Assembly: GCF_963082655.1 (NCBI RefSeq)
Contig: NC_081554.1
Span: 40,508,354 to 40,572,353 of the forward strand
Direction of reading: 5' to 3'
Source: Stomoxys calcitrans
Lineage: Eukaryota; Arthropoda; Insecta; Diptera; Muscidae
DNA: 64,000 nt
Shown: positions 23,100-36,300 of the stretch, in pieces
Numbering within the stretch: the stretch's first letter is position 1
How the letters are laid out: the number at the start of each line of letters is the position of its first letter
Program-made: the position numbers and the translations under genes
Notes under the pieces: generated by a model
The model's database searches: none
Seen by the model: the letters and a program-made list of their open reading frames with translations, nothing else
Told to the model about the DNA's origin: nothing

Positions 23100-26000
23100 G
23101 GAGAGTCTCAGTGGGGTGGCACTGGCTCTTAATTAAGTACTGAGTACCAATGATACTCGAGATGATAAGGCGAGTTATTGGCGCCTTTAAATAACCAATG
23201 GCCAACATCAGCGTCTATTGCCAGGTAAGAGACTGCTGGAGGCGAGCATCGGATCTTGGAGCAAGCGGCGAGAGATACATGTGCAATCCCACAAAACCCA
23301 TGTGGTTTGGGGCGCTGGCCCCGTAACCCGCCCTCGGAAAACTATGAGAAACAAAGGAATAGTAAAAACGAACCCCCCAACGTTGACGATCCACGCAAAC
23401 GAAAAAAGGACCATAATTTGTGGATCTGCACCTGGAATGTCCGCACTCTTTATAGAGAAGGTATAGTATACGCGCTGGCGGTATAGTGCGATGGACTGGG
23501 AATGGCGTCACTACAACACGAAACGGTGACGAACTATACTATAGCTGCCATAACACGAGGCATAAATTTGGCTGCGGATTTGTGGTTAGCCGAAGACTGA
23601 AACACCTAGTCTCCAGCTTTACTCCGGTGGATGAGAGGCTAGCCACAATCCGCATAAAAGCCAAATTCTGCAACATCAGCCTTAGTTCTGCTTATGCCCT
23701 GACGGGAGACAAGGACGAACAGACCAAGGATATTTTCTACGAGCGCCTAGAGAGAGAAAATGACCGCTGTCTCGCCCATGATATTAAAATCGTTCTGGGA
23801 GATTTTAATGCGAAAATAGGGAAGGAAGAAATTTTTGGTCCAACAGTCGGAAAGTTTAGCCTCCACGAGATTACGTCCAGTAATGGGTTGAGGCTGATAG
23901 ATTTCGCCGCGGCAAAAAACATGGTAGTTAGTAGCACCAGATTTCAACTTGAATATATGCACAAAGTCACATGGCTGTCGCCCGATCAAAACACGAGGAA
24001 CCAAGTTAATCACGTTATGATAGATGGAAGGCATTCATCCAGCGTGTTAGATGTACGATCGATCCGTGGGGCGAATATCAATTCGGATCATTACCTTGTT
24101 GCAGCAAAAGTTCGCCCCTTTTTGAATATGGCGACCAAAGTACGATCCGACACTGCACGGAAGCTGGACATTGAAAAGCTGCAAACACAACAGATGGCAG
24201 CGGCATACTCCACTCGACTGACCCAACTGCTTGATGAAAGCACTCCTTATTTCGATGATATAATGACGCAGTGGCAAAGCATTGCCCACACGATGGAAAA
24301 TGCCACGAAATTCCTACTTGGGTACCTGAAGCCTCCTCCAAGAAACCCATGGTACGACCAAGAGTGTCGAGATGCTACTGAAGCCAAGAACGCGGCATAT
24401 AAAGCAACCGTGCAATCAGTAGCAAAGCGCCAGATTAAGGAGAGCTATTGGGAGACAAGGAGAGAGAAGAAACGTCTATTCCGCAGAAAGAAAAAGGAAA
24501 TAGAAAGACGTTAGTGTGAGCGAATTGAGATGAGGCAAAATGCAAAATACAATAGCAAATTTTGTCCATGAACATTCCACTAAGGAACAGGGGCAAAAAT
24601 TCTCACATATCAATGAGTGCAGTCCGATGCAAGTTTAAGCTCAATAATAAGGGTCTACTTTTTATAGCCGACACCTCTTTGGAGAGAAATTTTACATGGC
24701 ATAGTACCTCACAAATGATGCCAGCATTAGGAGGGGTAAACCACCGTTGAAAATTTTTTCTGATGTTCTAGCCAGGATTCGAACCCAGGCGTTCGGCGTC
24801 ATAGGAGGACATGCTAACCTCTGCGCTACGGTGGCCTTCACAGGAGTCAGAATGAAGTCCGGAAATTTTACCAAAGAATTAAACATCAAACCGATGGCTT
24901 TGGTGCAGGCACATCCTCCTGCAGAGATAAAGAAGGAAATCTGATAACAGACACAGATAGCTAGCTGAGGATATGGAAAGAACGTTTGCCAGTGTCCGAC
25001 GTTGGCGGCGAAGAGGATACCGCAGAACCAATCAATGATGATGGTATAGAATGTTTACCTCCTAGTCAGAATGAGGTCCAAGTAGCAGTGACCCGACTAT
25101 AGAACAACAAGGTAGCAGGAGCCGACGGGTTGCCCGCTGAACTATTTAAGACGCTGATAAGGCGTATGGATCAGCTTCTCTACACAATCTGGCTAGAAGA
25201 ACGCATACCCTATGATTGGAACCTCAACATACCATGTCCCGTACACAAGAAGTGAGACAAGTCGGAATGTGCCAACTACAGAGGAATAAGTCTCCTCCCC
25301 ATCGTATACAAGATACTCTCGAGTGTACTGTGTGACAAATTAAAACCTAAAGTCAAAGAGAAAGTTGGGCTTTATCAATGGAGCTTTAGACCTGGCAAAT
25401 CCATCTTGGACCAGATATTCACACTGAGTTTGGAATCCCTGCAAAATTAATAGGACTCTGCAGGATGATACTTACTGATATGCTTTCCTCAGTATGAATA
25501 GGAAAGAATCTCTCCGAATCATTCAATACCAAACGAGGTTTCAGACAAGAAGACAGCCTAACGTGTGATCTCTTTAATATCCTGCTGGAGAAGATTATAC
25601 GAGATGCAGATGTGAATAGATATGGCACACTAATCACAAGGGAGCACATGCTACTCGCCTACGCGACGACATCGACATCATAGGTCGTTCACCGGAAGTA
25701 ACTACAACTGCAGCCTTTGAAAGAATCGAAAGAGAGTCAGTCAGTCAAAATGGGTCTGGCAGTAAATGGAGATAAGACGGAATGGATGGTTTCAACTCCC
25801 AAGACGCCTTGTACAACCGAGCAGATAAAGAAACTGGAGTAAGTGGGGAACCACAATTTTGGGATAGTCAGTAACTTTATCTAGCTCGGGACCGCAGTAA
25901 CCGAAACGAATGACACCAGTTTTGAGGTGAAGCGAAAAATAATACTGGCAAGCAGATGCTACTTTGGATTAAGTAAGCAGTTTAGAAACAATGCCACCTC

Positions 26001-26447
26001 TCTACAGACGAATCTTACACTATAGAAGACACTGATACTATCCGTGTTGTTATATGGTTCTGAGGCATGGATACTTGTAAAGACAGATGAGGCAGTGCTT
26101 GGAGTATTTGAGAGAAAGATTCTTCGAAAAATATATGGACCAGTATGCGTTAATGGAGAATATAGGCTGTATGAAGGCGAAAACATAGTTACGGGTATCA
26201 AAATACAACGGCTACGTTGGCTGGGTCATGTTGTCTGAATGGATGTAGAAGCTCCAGCAAGGAAGTCTTTTGAAGGCAAACAATGTGGTACACGCAAACC
26301 GGGAAGACCAAAAGCCCGATGGAAAGATCAAGTGGTGGGAGACACCTCGAAACTTGGTGTCAGAGATTTTAGAATGAGCGCAGAAGATCGAGGCGATTGG
26401 AACGCTATTCTACGTTCGTCTGATGAAACAAATGTTTTTTCATAGCC
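23100..26447 (+). mobile_element. Non-LTR retrotransposon (LINE), nearly full length, decayed
   Basis: A 5' leader (GGCGAGTTATTGGCGCC to ~23215) is followed by an apurinic-endonuclease-like open frame (23486-24514, 342 codons) with LGDFNAKIGKE and INSDHYLVAAKVR. After an inserted SINE come reverse-transcriptase blocks: AGADGLPAELFKTLI near 25115, CANYRGISLLPIVYKILSSV near 25270 and a degraded DDIDIIGRS near 25665. The C-terminal region has LLYGSEAWILVKTDEAVLG and CGTRKPGRPKARWKDQVVG (26044-26445). Frameshifts and stops break the polymerase, so it is not autonomous now. The 3' end falls at ~26447. Confidence 0.85.
24553..24838 (-). mobile_element. SINE inserted in the LINE between endonuclease and RT
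   Basis: A full inverted SINE, from GCAAATTTTGTCCATGAAC to CTCTGCGCTACGGTGGCC. It interrupts the LINE reading frame about 40 bp after the end of the long endonuclease frame. Confidence 0.85.
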
Positions 26448-26640
26448 AATTAAAGAAAGAAAACAAAGAAGAAGAATACCGGTGTAATAGTAGTACCTGT
26501 TTTTTATGCATTCAAATAAAATTTTAAAGGGGAAAAGGGTTCGTCAATTAAAGAGAGAAAAAAAGAAGAAGAATACCGGTGTAATAGTAGTACCTGTTTT
26601 TATGCATTCAAATAAAATTTCAAAGGGGAAAAGTGTTCGC
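26447..26640 (+). repeat. 98-bp tandem duplication upstream of the WDY-like gene
   Basis: CAATTAAAG...GAAGAAGAATACCGG...ACCTGTTTTTATGCATTC occurs twice (starts 26447 and 26545). The copies differ slightly in A-run length and a few bases. They lie between the LINE 3' end and the gene start at 26723. Confidence 0.8.
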
Positions 26641-26722
26641 TGGAATTGTCTTCAACCAAAAAAAAAAATAGTTATAATAATATGCACGATAACTTTATTG
26701 ATTCAGAAAATTATTCCTAACA

Positions 26723-27320
26723 ATGGATGCGCTTGAACTCACTGACGATCTGGAACAAACGGAACGCTTACATGATTGGTTGACCGAATCAGAAATCGAA
26801 AGGCTGCATTCGCGTTTTCTGGAGAGAAAAAAGTTAAGCTATGCTGAATTGCGTGAGGAATTTGAAAATCTTGATATTCATTTTAGCGAAACAGAATACA
26901 ATCGTCTTTTTTGTAAAATCAATGAAAATCGCGACTTCAAATGTAATTGGAGTGAATTCATATCGTATTTGGCATTTCGTTTTCAAGACGATGATCCCTC
27001 CAGCCAGAAGGAGGCATTAGTATTGCCCATATCTTCAGCACCCATAGTCAAAAAGTCAGAGCATAGATCGCCAGTGTGTTGCATAAGTCTAATGAAAACC
27101 GAATCCGATTTGATTGTGGATGAAGACGACCAAAATGAGGACAATGCAGATGGCGAGGAGATTGATGAAGAGGCAGAAGAACGGCAACGTAGAATAGCTA
27201 ACTTATCGGTGAGTGATACGCCAGAAAACATGGGTGTATGGATAACCGGAAGTAAGGAAGGACAAATACGTTTCTGGTTGCCACATTTAAAGTCCTTTCG
27301 TAGTGGCACATCGGAAAGTG
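26723..27320 (+). CDS. WDY: WDY-like exon 1 (EF-hand, acidic linker, first WD)
   Basis: Residues 1-199 plus one base. It contains [15 protein letters not shown], the EF-hand loop [12 protein letters not shown], an Asp/Glu-rich run and the WD block [14 protein letters not shown]. Position 6 of the EF loop is Phe instead of the usual Gly, so calcium binding is uncertain. Donor GTGAGT at 27321, phase 1. Confidence 0.9.
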
Positions 27321-30300
27321 GTGAGTACAAAAACAATGAAAAATCTAAAATTGGTATACACTAGTGCCCCTTTTAGTCCATTTGAAGATGAGTACCTGCA
27401 TTCTAGCCATTCAGGCTTTGTCAGATGTTAGCGTGGTATGCACTGCCTCCACGGAAAGAGAATTACGTTTCCATGATACTGCAGGACCCACATTTACTCT
27501 ACGCATTGTCATACGTATTATGCCCTTTCCCGTTTGTTGTATGTCCTACAGTTTTTATGCCAATGGCAAGACGAATTCTCGCCTCATTATGGGAGATTTC
27601 GGTGGTAATGTTCGTATATTAGAATTCAATCCGCATTTGAGGGGTCCATTTCAGGCAAAAACTGGCACAGCCTTGGTTCAAACCTTTTGGGGTGATATAC
27701 TAAAGGTAATTATAGAAGAGAAACGTAGCTATGAGTTAATTTTACACTCCTTTTGTTTTCCTGTTTAGGGTAAGATGCCATTGTTTATTGTCCATGAATA
27801 TCGGAATATACACTCAGAGCTGGTTAAGCAAGTATTTTTCTCTTTTCGCTTAAATTCGCTTTTTTGTGCTGCCGAATATTTTAACACCAAGAAATATCGA
27901 AATATTTGCCCTGGCTTAATTGTGGCCAATGGAGATGAAAGAACAAAATTTATCATTCAAGCGGTAGGTGAAACAAAATTTTGTTTTTGTTAAGAAAAAT
28001 TTTGTTAAAGCACTGTAAAAGTGCTTTAAATAGAAAAATTTCAGCCAAATCGGATAAGACATGCACCTCCAGAAGGCTTAAGAAGTAAAATCGGGAGAGC
28101 AACCTACATAGATGAAAAGTATTTTACTCGTTCAAAAGTGCTTTCGATAGACGGTTGGAGAGACATATGGACAAGGCAAGATCGACTCTATGACGATGTA
28201 GAATACAGGGAAGCTGGCCGAAGTGTTCTCAAGTTCACACTGGTATATATGACGAACTAGAAAATGGCAGCTAACTGATATTTGTTTGAATGATAGCTCA
28301 GCCCATAATATATTTACAAGTAACCAAAAGCATTTTCTTCAGAGTTTATTAAAAACGAGAATTATTCATGATGGAGTTCAAGCGTGATTGCGTTATATGT
28401 GAATGGAAAATGACTACGGCTAATGTTGGCGAATGCATATACCTCAAACTAAACAAAATGTTTGTACCGCAACATAAATCGTAGTAATGATGCTGAATAG
28501 CGCTGCCAAACGACATGGTAATGGTAAAAACAAAATTTCACCAACACCTGATTTGATTTGGCAAGTTATTTCAGAAAGTTTTCCAACAAGTAAAATCGAG
28601 CTAAGTTCGGTCGGGCCGAATCTTATAAACCCTTCACCATGAACAGATTTTTTCAAGTTTTCGTCTTTACGGGCAAACAAAGGATAAGGGATAAGAATTA
28701 TTATGCTATTGAAGCCATATAAGATTATGGGCCGATTCAGGCCATACTTGGCCTGGGTGCTGGAGACCATAGTAGATGCCAGTGTGCAGAATTCCAGCCA
28801 CATCAAATAAGTATTACGCCTTCTACAGAACAAGATATATACAAGAGACATGGGTTAATATGGTAGATTAACCCGCTCCGCTGCGCCTTATTTTACTTTA
28901 TATGGAACAAAAGTTCCCTTGGAATATTTATTTTCGACAATTAAAGAGCTTTTAGTGAAATACCATGCTACGAAAATATTGGGTTGCCCAAAAAGTAATT
29001 GCGGATTTTTTAAAAGAAAGTAAATGCATTTTTAATAAAACTTAGAATGAACTTTAATCAAATATACATTTATTGCACAAGCTAAAAGTAACAGCTGATA
29101 ACTGACAGAAGAAAGAATGCAATTACAGAGTCACAAGCTGTGAAAAAATTTGTCATCGCCGACTATATAAAAAATCCGCAATTACTTTTTGGGCAACCCA
29201 ATAGTATATCGCTTGACTAACAGTTTAACAATATAAGTGCCTTTATCTGAATCCCATATGACCTTTATTGGTCTACGAATTTAAGTTTCGATGTAAGATG
29301 TACTCCATTCATAAAATACTATGTTTCAGTCCGATATTATCATGATATCTGATTTGGGGGTGAGGTGGTCCCCCAGACACTTGGCCCTGAAAATGCCATT
29401 TATTTAAACCCCATATTGCCATTGGTTTAGGAGAGTTTACACAATGAGGCGTCCCCCAAACAAATGGCCCCAAAAAAGGTTATCAAATTCGTTTTCTAAT
29501 CTCAAAACCTTTCATTTGAGCCACATATTGGCATGGTTGAAAAATTTTTACCCTTTGGGGTTTGTTTTGGGGAAGGGGTGATGCCTTAAATACATGGTCC
29601 TACATTTGGATATGAAATTCGTATTCTACTCCCAAATACCTTTATTTGAGCCCCGTATTGCGATGGTCAGTAAAAAATTGCTGTTTGTGGGGTATTTTGG
29701 GAAAGGGGTAGACCCCCAGAAAATTTGTCCCGAAAGTGGGTATCAATTCTTGCTCTACCCTCCAATACTTTTCATTTAAGCTCCACATTGACATGGTCGG
29801 CAAATATGCTCGATTTAGGGGTGTTTTGGGGATTGGGGTTGTCCCCCAAATACTAAGCTCGGAAAATATATCAGCAACGTCATAAATCTATATATGATTT
29901 ATTTGAACACCATATTGCCATTGGCCTCAAAATTGGATATCAAATTCGTTTTCTTATCTCATTTAAACTCCTTATTGCAAAAGTCAGCAAATATGTTCGG
30001 TTTTGGGTATTGGCCCTAAAAACTATAAATGTTTAGTTCCACTCTCTTTAAGACCCAAATTATCTTGGTGAGCAAATTCGTCCTATTTGGGGGTTGTTAT
30101 GGTGGTGGGACATCCCCTAGACAGTTGGTCGCCAATGTTGATATCAGATACTTGTTCTACTCCCAAATACCTTTAATTTGAGCCCCATATTTCCATAGTC
30201 GGCAAACATGACCGGCTTGGGGGGTGTTTTGGGGGATGCGTGGCCACTCAGTGAGTTGGGCTTGAAAATATATATCGGATTCGTGTTCTACTCTTAAAAC

Positions 30301-33300
30301 CCTATGATTTGAGCCTCATATTGCAATAGTCAGCACATACTTCCTATTTGGGTGGTGTTGGGGTGGGGTGGCCCCATAGACACTTTTCCCTAATATTGAT
30401 ATCAGATTCGTGCTTTACTCCCAAAGACCTTTCATTTTAGCCCCATATTGCCATGGTCGTAAATTTGTGCCCTTTGCGGGAATGGGCGGCTCCCAAACAC
30501 TTGGTCCCATATTTTTATATCAGATTCGAATTCTACACTCAAATACCTTTTATTTAAGCCCCATATTCCCATGGGCAGTAAATAAGTCCTTTTTTGGGGG
30601 TTTTTTGGGGAAGGGGTGGACCCCCAGAAACGTGGATATTAGATTCGTATTTGAGTCCCATATTGGCATGGTCGGTAAATATGTCCGATTTGGGGGTGTT
30701 TTTGGGGTTGGGTGGTCCCCCTAACACTTGGTTCGACAATTGGATATCACATAGGTTTTCTTATCCTAAATACCTTTTATTTGAGTCCCATATTGTCGTG
30801 ATTGGTCTAAATATATGTTTGGTAGGTTTTAGGGTGGGGCGGCCCCCCTAGGTATCCCATCCGAAATTTTGATACCAAATTTTTACTTTTAGGGTACTAT
30901 ATGAGAGCACACAAAATTTCGCTTAAATCGCACCACCCATCTCCTTCTTGTACCATTTAGACGCCAGCATGAAGTCCTTAAACTTACCCTTCTTAGCTTC
31001 CCTAGCGCCTGAAAGAAGAAAGATTCAAGTATTCTATTTCTACTACGACATAAAGTTTAACATTGGGAAGGACAATGGTTTGCAAACATTACGTTTCAAC
31101 CGTTCAACATAAGGCTCATTCCTGCGATTTAAACATCTCTCTTCGTATCGCACCTCAAGCATATAGAAGATTCCCGATAGTGGTGAATAAACGTCTGTTA
31201 CCGACGCCATTGGCAAGATCCGTCCATTGCCTCGCTAGCATATCTGCTTTCTCATTTCCAGCGAAGTGCCTGTGACCTGGCACCCAGTGGAGAGACAAAT
31301 AATTGCTCTCTTCTAGCCGTAGTAGACTTTTTCTACATCGGTCCAACACATCGGATCTTGATCCCGTACCAACGCTAGCCTTCAGTGCCACCTAACTGTC
31401 ACTGTATATATATATACCTTCGAACAGTATGCCACCGCCAAAACGATCTCGGCTGCATCTGCCATTGCATAGGCCTCCGCTTAGATAATGCCGCACTCAT
31501 TGCGCATGCGGAGAGTGACGTCAATACTGAGCTCCGGTGCCATTCTCTACCTTCGATTCATCTGTAAAAAATTAATGTGTGCGAACCTCTTTCACTTTTC
31601 TATAGTAGACACCTGAACTACCACTTTACTATCAACTATAACTTTCTCTACCTGGAAATCCGTCTGGACATCCGGTCCATCATCCCATTTAGACCGGTCT
31701 CCGGATCATCCTTATTCGGTTCCTAGAAGCTTTAATTTTTGGTGGTGTGATAGAAGTTTGTTATTTAGAATAAAATAATGCCCTTCAACTAGATTTATTT
31801 TGTATACATTTTTATCAGAATCCATGGCTTCCTAAGATTCGGCCCGGCCGAACTTAGCACGCTTTTACTTGTTTGTATTTAGAGCGCACAACCAGTCGAT
31901 TACTGCTTAGGTGCATGTCCATAGTGGCATGGGCCGGATTAATATCTGCACCCTCATTTCAATCTAACCTAACCGAGGGGTGTCCTTGGCCATCAGCTTC
32001 AGCAGTCTAGAAGAATCCTTAACGCTCGATAAATCCTCAATCAATGTGACATAATCCTCTATTTTAGACCTTTTTAACTCTCTTGTATACTCTTAACTTG
32101 TCCTTATAACTTGTCCCATAACAATCTTCCTCCACTTCTACTGGCTTCATTAAAAGCCCGAATCTGAGAATGGGTATATCTTGCTATTTTGGGCCCTTTT
32201 AATTTACCCGTAACTGATCTCTGGGTAAGATTGTAAAGACTTTCAACCTTGTCATTTGTGGAAGTTCATAATCCGGGATGAGTTTTAATTTTGCACCATT
32301 TCACAATTTGATACCTAGTACGCCACCTTTCAACCAACCAAGTGTATCGTTCGTTTTGCAGGGAGCAAAAATGAACCTTCGTCGTGCCATTCCATATGCA
32401 ATCTGACACCGAGAATAATAGTTTGCCTTCGATCCGTTTCCACTGCTCGCCATTCAGCCTTTTGTAAGTTCTCGATTCAACTACAATGGCTACACGTACA
32501 GTGGCACAGAAAAGTCTACATATCCTACTGAAAAAACAAAATTAACAAAACGATTTTTTTGACGGAAAAAGTTTCTTTACCAAATAGCTATTGTTGCTAA
32601 AATCAAAATTCCCAATATTACAATTAGTTACAATATTTAGGGTAAAATTTTATCCTAACTACGTTACTGTCAGTTATCGTAACTGCTATTTATGAAAAGG
32701 TGTGTAGACATATCTGAACTGCTGTATGTAACCCTCATTGTAGACATTTGGCTTACGGTCTAGTATTGGCCTCTTGATAACGGTATTATTTGCCGAAAAC
32801 GTATCCTTCGTCTTATCACACTTGGAGCACCCTGCTTCCTTGAATTCAAGGCGTAGTGGGCTTTCCATTGCCGGAATTTAAAACACATTATCAACCCTTT
32901 CAGGATTTCGGGCAGTAAGACCCGCTTGTCCATTGCGAAATTAATAATGGGCTGGATGCTCTCAAGAACATTCCATGGCCTAACCCCTCCCTGGCAGAAC
33001 GATTGACCGATGCGGTTATGGCTAGATCGGTATATTGAGCCAGATTTGGGCACGGTTATCTTTCTCTATCTATCTATCTATCTTACCTTTCGTGATTGTA
33101 GGTACTGTTCTCGATATGGCAACCACTAAGTATCGTTGTGGAATCATGAGCTGTAACAGGTTGACAGTTAATAGTCTACGCTTATCATCCTCAGTGAGAT
33201 CAGCTTGGGGAAATGACTACAATCCCCCCCGACACAGGATAGCAGTGAGCATCACACAGGCTGGAACATTGAGGTCCGATCTGTGAAGTGTTCATTACTG

Positions 33301-36300
33301 TTACTAGAAGCTTAGCTGCGAGCTACAGGGAGCGTCCACAGATTGTGGACAATGGAATGCTCTATACGGAGTAGCTGTAACGGCAGTCACGGATAATCAG
33401 CGATATCGCCTCTCACTGAGACTCTCCTCAGTGAGAGGCCGGGCGGTTCAGTCTTTTGTACAAATACTGAGTGCCTATGATGCTCGAAATGACATGGCAG
33501 GTTATTGGCGCCCTTAAATAACCAATGGACCGAAACGAGCTTGCTCACCCACAGGAGCTTGACGAGGATCGCCACCTTCACATGAAAATGTGGCTACGAC
33601 AACAACAACTACAACCTTCCTCTTACTTTGAATGCATCTTTAGACCTAAGAAATAAGAAGGAATCAGTCGAAGAGATACCGTCGTTACCGCAGCTCATTC
33701 TCACTCCTTTCATGGCATTCAGACGAGACTCGTTCTCACTTAGAATGCGTGCGGTTTTATGCTCAACGTTGTTTTTTTTTTTAGCAATTCTCATAATCTT
33801 TTCTTTGCGCTTCTATAGTTTGGTCACAAAATTTCATTTTGTTGTTGGTTCAACCAGCTAAGACCAATGTATTTTTATTTCTTGCTTCTATTTCAAAACA
33901 AAACAACAAAAACACTTTAAAGAGTCTCAACATTTGAGGTGTGTTAAATGTATCAAGGGGCGGGCTGCAATGATCGTGATTTCAGGCTTTGCCAGAGGTC
34001 TCGTCAGACTGCTATGCCACCAAAAGATTACATGCTTCCACCCACTCACTAATTAGTGAGCAGTGCAATGGTAGAAGCATGCCCTCTGAATGAAATAGAA
34101 ACAAGAAATAAAAACACATTGGTCTAAGCTGGTTAAACCAACAACAAATTCTCATAATCTTCAATCAGCCTCTTCGCGGAGGCCAGCCAAAATGTCGGAC
34201 TTGAACCGATAACGAAAGTCAAACGACTCACCTTCAAGCATCCACCTAGATTAAATTTTTTGCCCTGCTTCTTCAGGGTGTTACCACATTCTACGTTGAT
34301 GAGAAAAACAACATGGTTATCACTGGAGGTCCAGATTTTTTTGTACGCCTATGGGATATCTATATACCAGCTAAGCCCTTATGTGTTCTAGAGGGTCACA
34401 ACTCTGGAATTGTTATGGTATTTGCACAACCGGATGAGAAGAAAGTCTTTAGGTAAATGTTTGCCATAAGGAAATATATCGAAGTTTACACGCTTCTCTT
34501 GCAGTGTGGACTTTCGCAAAGTCATAAAAGTCTGGGACTTAAAGGAATATGTTTTGCTGCAAACTTTCGATGATTTGGTGCGTCTGATACCGAGTGAGAC
34601 AAGCCTGGCCTACTACTATCATGCCTATATGAGAGTACTATTGGTTGGAGGTCGCAATTTGGTGATAGTCAAATGTAATCCACGCGTACGTATGGATATA
34701 ACCGATGGCAATACACATGCTGCTCCCGTATCGGTGGTACTTTACAATCGCCTTTTCCGTAATGTGGTCACTTGTGGCCTAGATAGTTACATTATTGTGT
34801 GGGACCCTTGGATGGGGCAGCGTAAAGTTATCATTAAGCATTGCCACACCAGACGAATGTATGGAGAAAATACAGATATAGCTATAACGGCTGCATGCTT
34901 TAATCCCTTTGAGAAATTGCTTTTGACTGGAGCCCAAGATGGTTCTGTGAAGATATGGGATTATAATAATGCGGTTTGTATACGCAATATGAGCATTACA
35001 CCCGAATATGAAGTGACAGCTGTTATATGGATAGTGCACAGGTGCTGTCGAATAACAAGAATATGATACCCTTGGATATGTCATTTATATTGAATGCTTT
35101 CAGAATTTTTGCCATCGGTTGGGATCAACAAGTCACCGAATTCTATGATGTCGAGGGCCGTGAACATAGCGATCCCATAAAATGGCCAATTTTTCATTCA
35201 GATGTTATTACCTGTGCCGATGTTAAATTAGGTGAGGCTGTGGTCACATCCACCTGTTCGGGTGAATTAGTATTCTGGAATTTACAATCGGGCCAACCAT
35301 ATCGTCGCTATAATGTAGATACCCCAGAATTGTTTATCAAAATAAAGTATCGCCCTGAGGATGAGGATAATCCACAAGACGAAGAAGATGAAAGTCGCCA
35401 GTCTTATCATATGAATGTCTTACGTTTTGTACGTCAGTCTGTATCCGAACGTATACGTGAAGTGGAGTTGAAAGAAGGAAGGATAGGTAACATGATGACA
35501 GAAAGCGGTGAAGAAAGAATGCCCAGCAAACAAAGCTTGCCTATTTCCGTACAAGCAGTGTTGTTTCTACAAACTCGTCCAATGACTACAGAACATGGTG
35601 GGTGATTTTCCCAGTTTTTGAAAAGACCTAATATTTTTTATGATTTTTTGCAGGAACTGTTTTAGTTGCTCTTCATTCAGGCATTATTCAAGTCTATTCA
35701 CATCATCGTCGTGGGGGTTTCCTTAAACAATTCGATGCCATTCATAAAACTGGCGACTGTGTTTCAGCAATGACTACGGATCGTGAGAACCGTTTCTTAT
35801 TCACGGGCACCGCATTCGGATACATCAAAATTTGGCTTATTGAAAATTTTTGGTAAGCTTACAGAAATCTAAAATTTCAAATTTTGCCCATGAACATTTC
35901 ACTAAAGAACAGGGGGAAACTTCTTACATATCGATGAGTGCACTCCGATTCAAGTTAAAGCTCAATGATAAGGGGCGTCCTTTTTATAGTCGAGTGCGAA
36001 CGGCGTGCGTTTTACATGGCATAGTACCTCCGAATAGTACCTCACAAATGTTGCCAGCATTAGTAGGGAAAAACCACTGCTGAATATTTTTTTAGGTGGT
36101 CTCGCCAGGATTCGAACCCTGGCGTTCAGCGTCATAGACGGACATACTAAACTCTGCGCTACGGTGTCGAGGAAATGTAGGTCCTTAAAAATGTTAAACT
36201 TTTTAATTGTTGTAAGGAAGAGCAATGGATTGAGAGAAGCTTCACAGCAACATCGATAGTTGAGTCTTGGACTATACCTTAAGGGATCCCAATCAGCTAT

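Noticed and set aside
23208..23511. Minus-strand 98-codon frame
   Set aside because: It lies antisense to the leader of the LINE and has no recognisable features.
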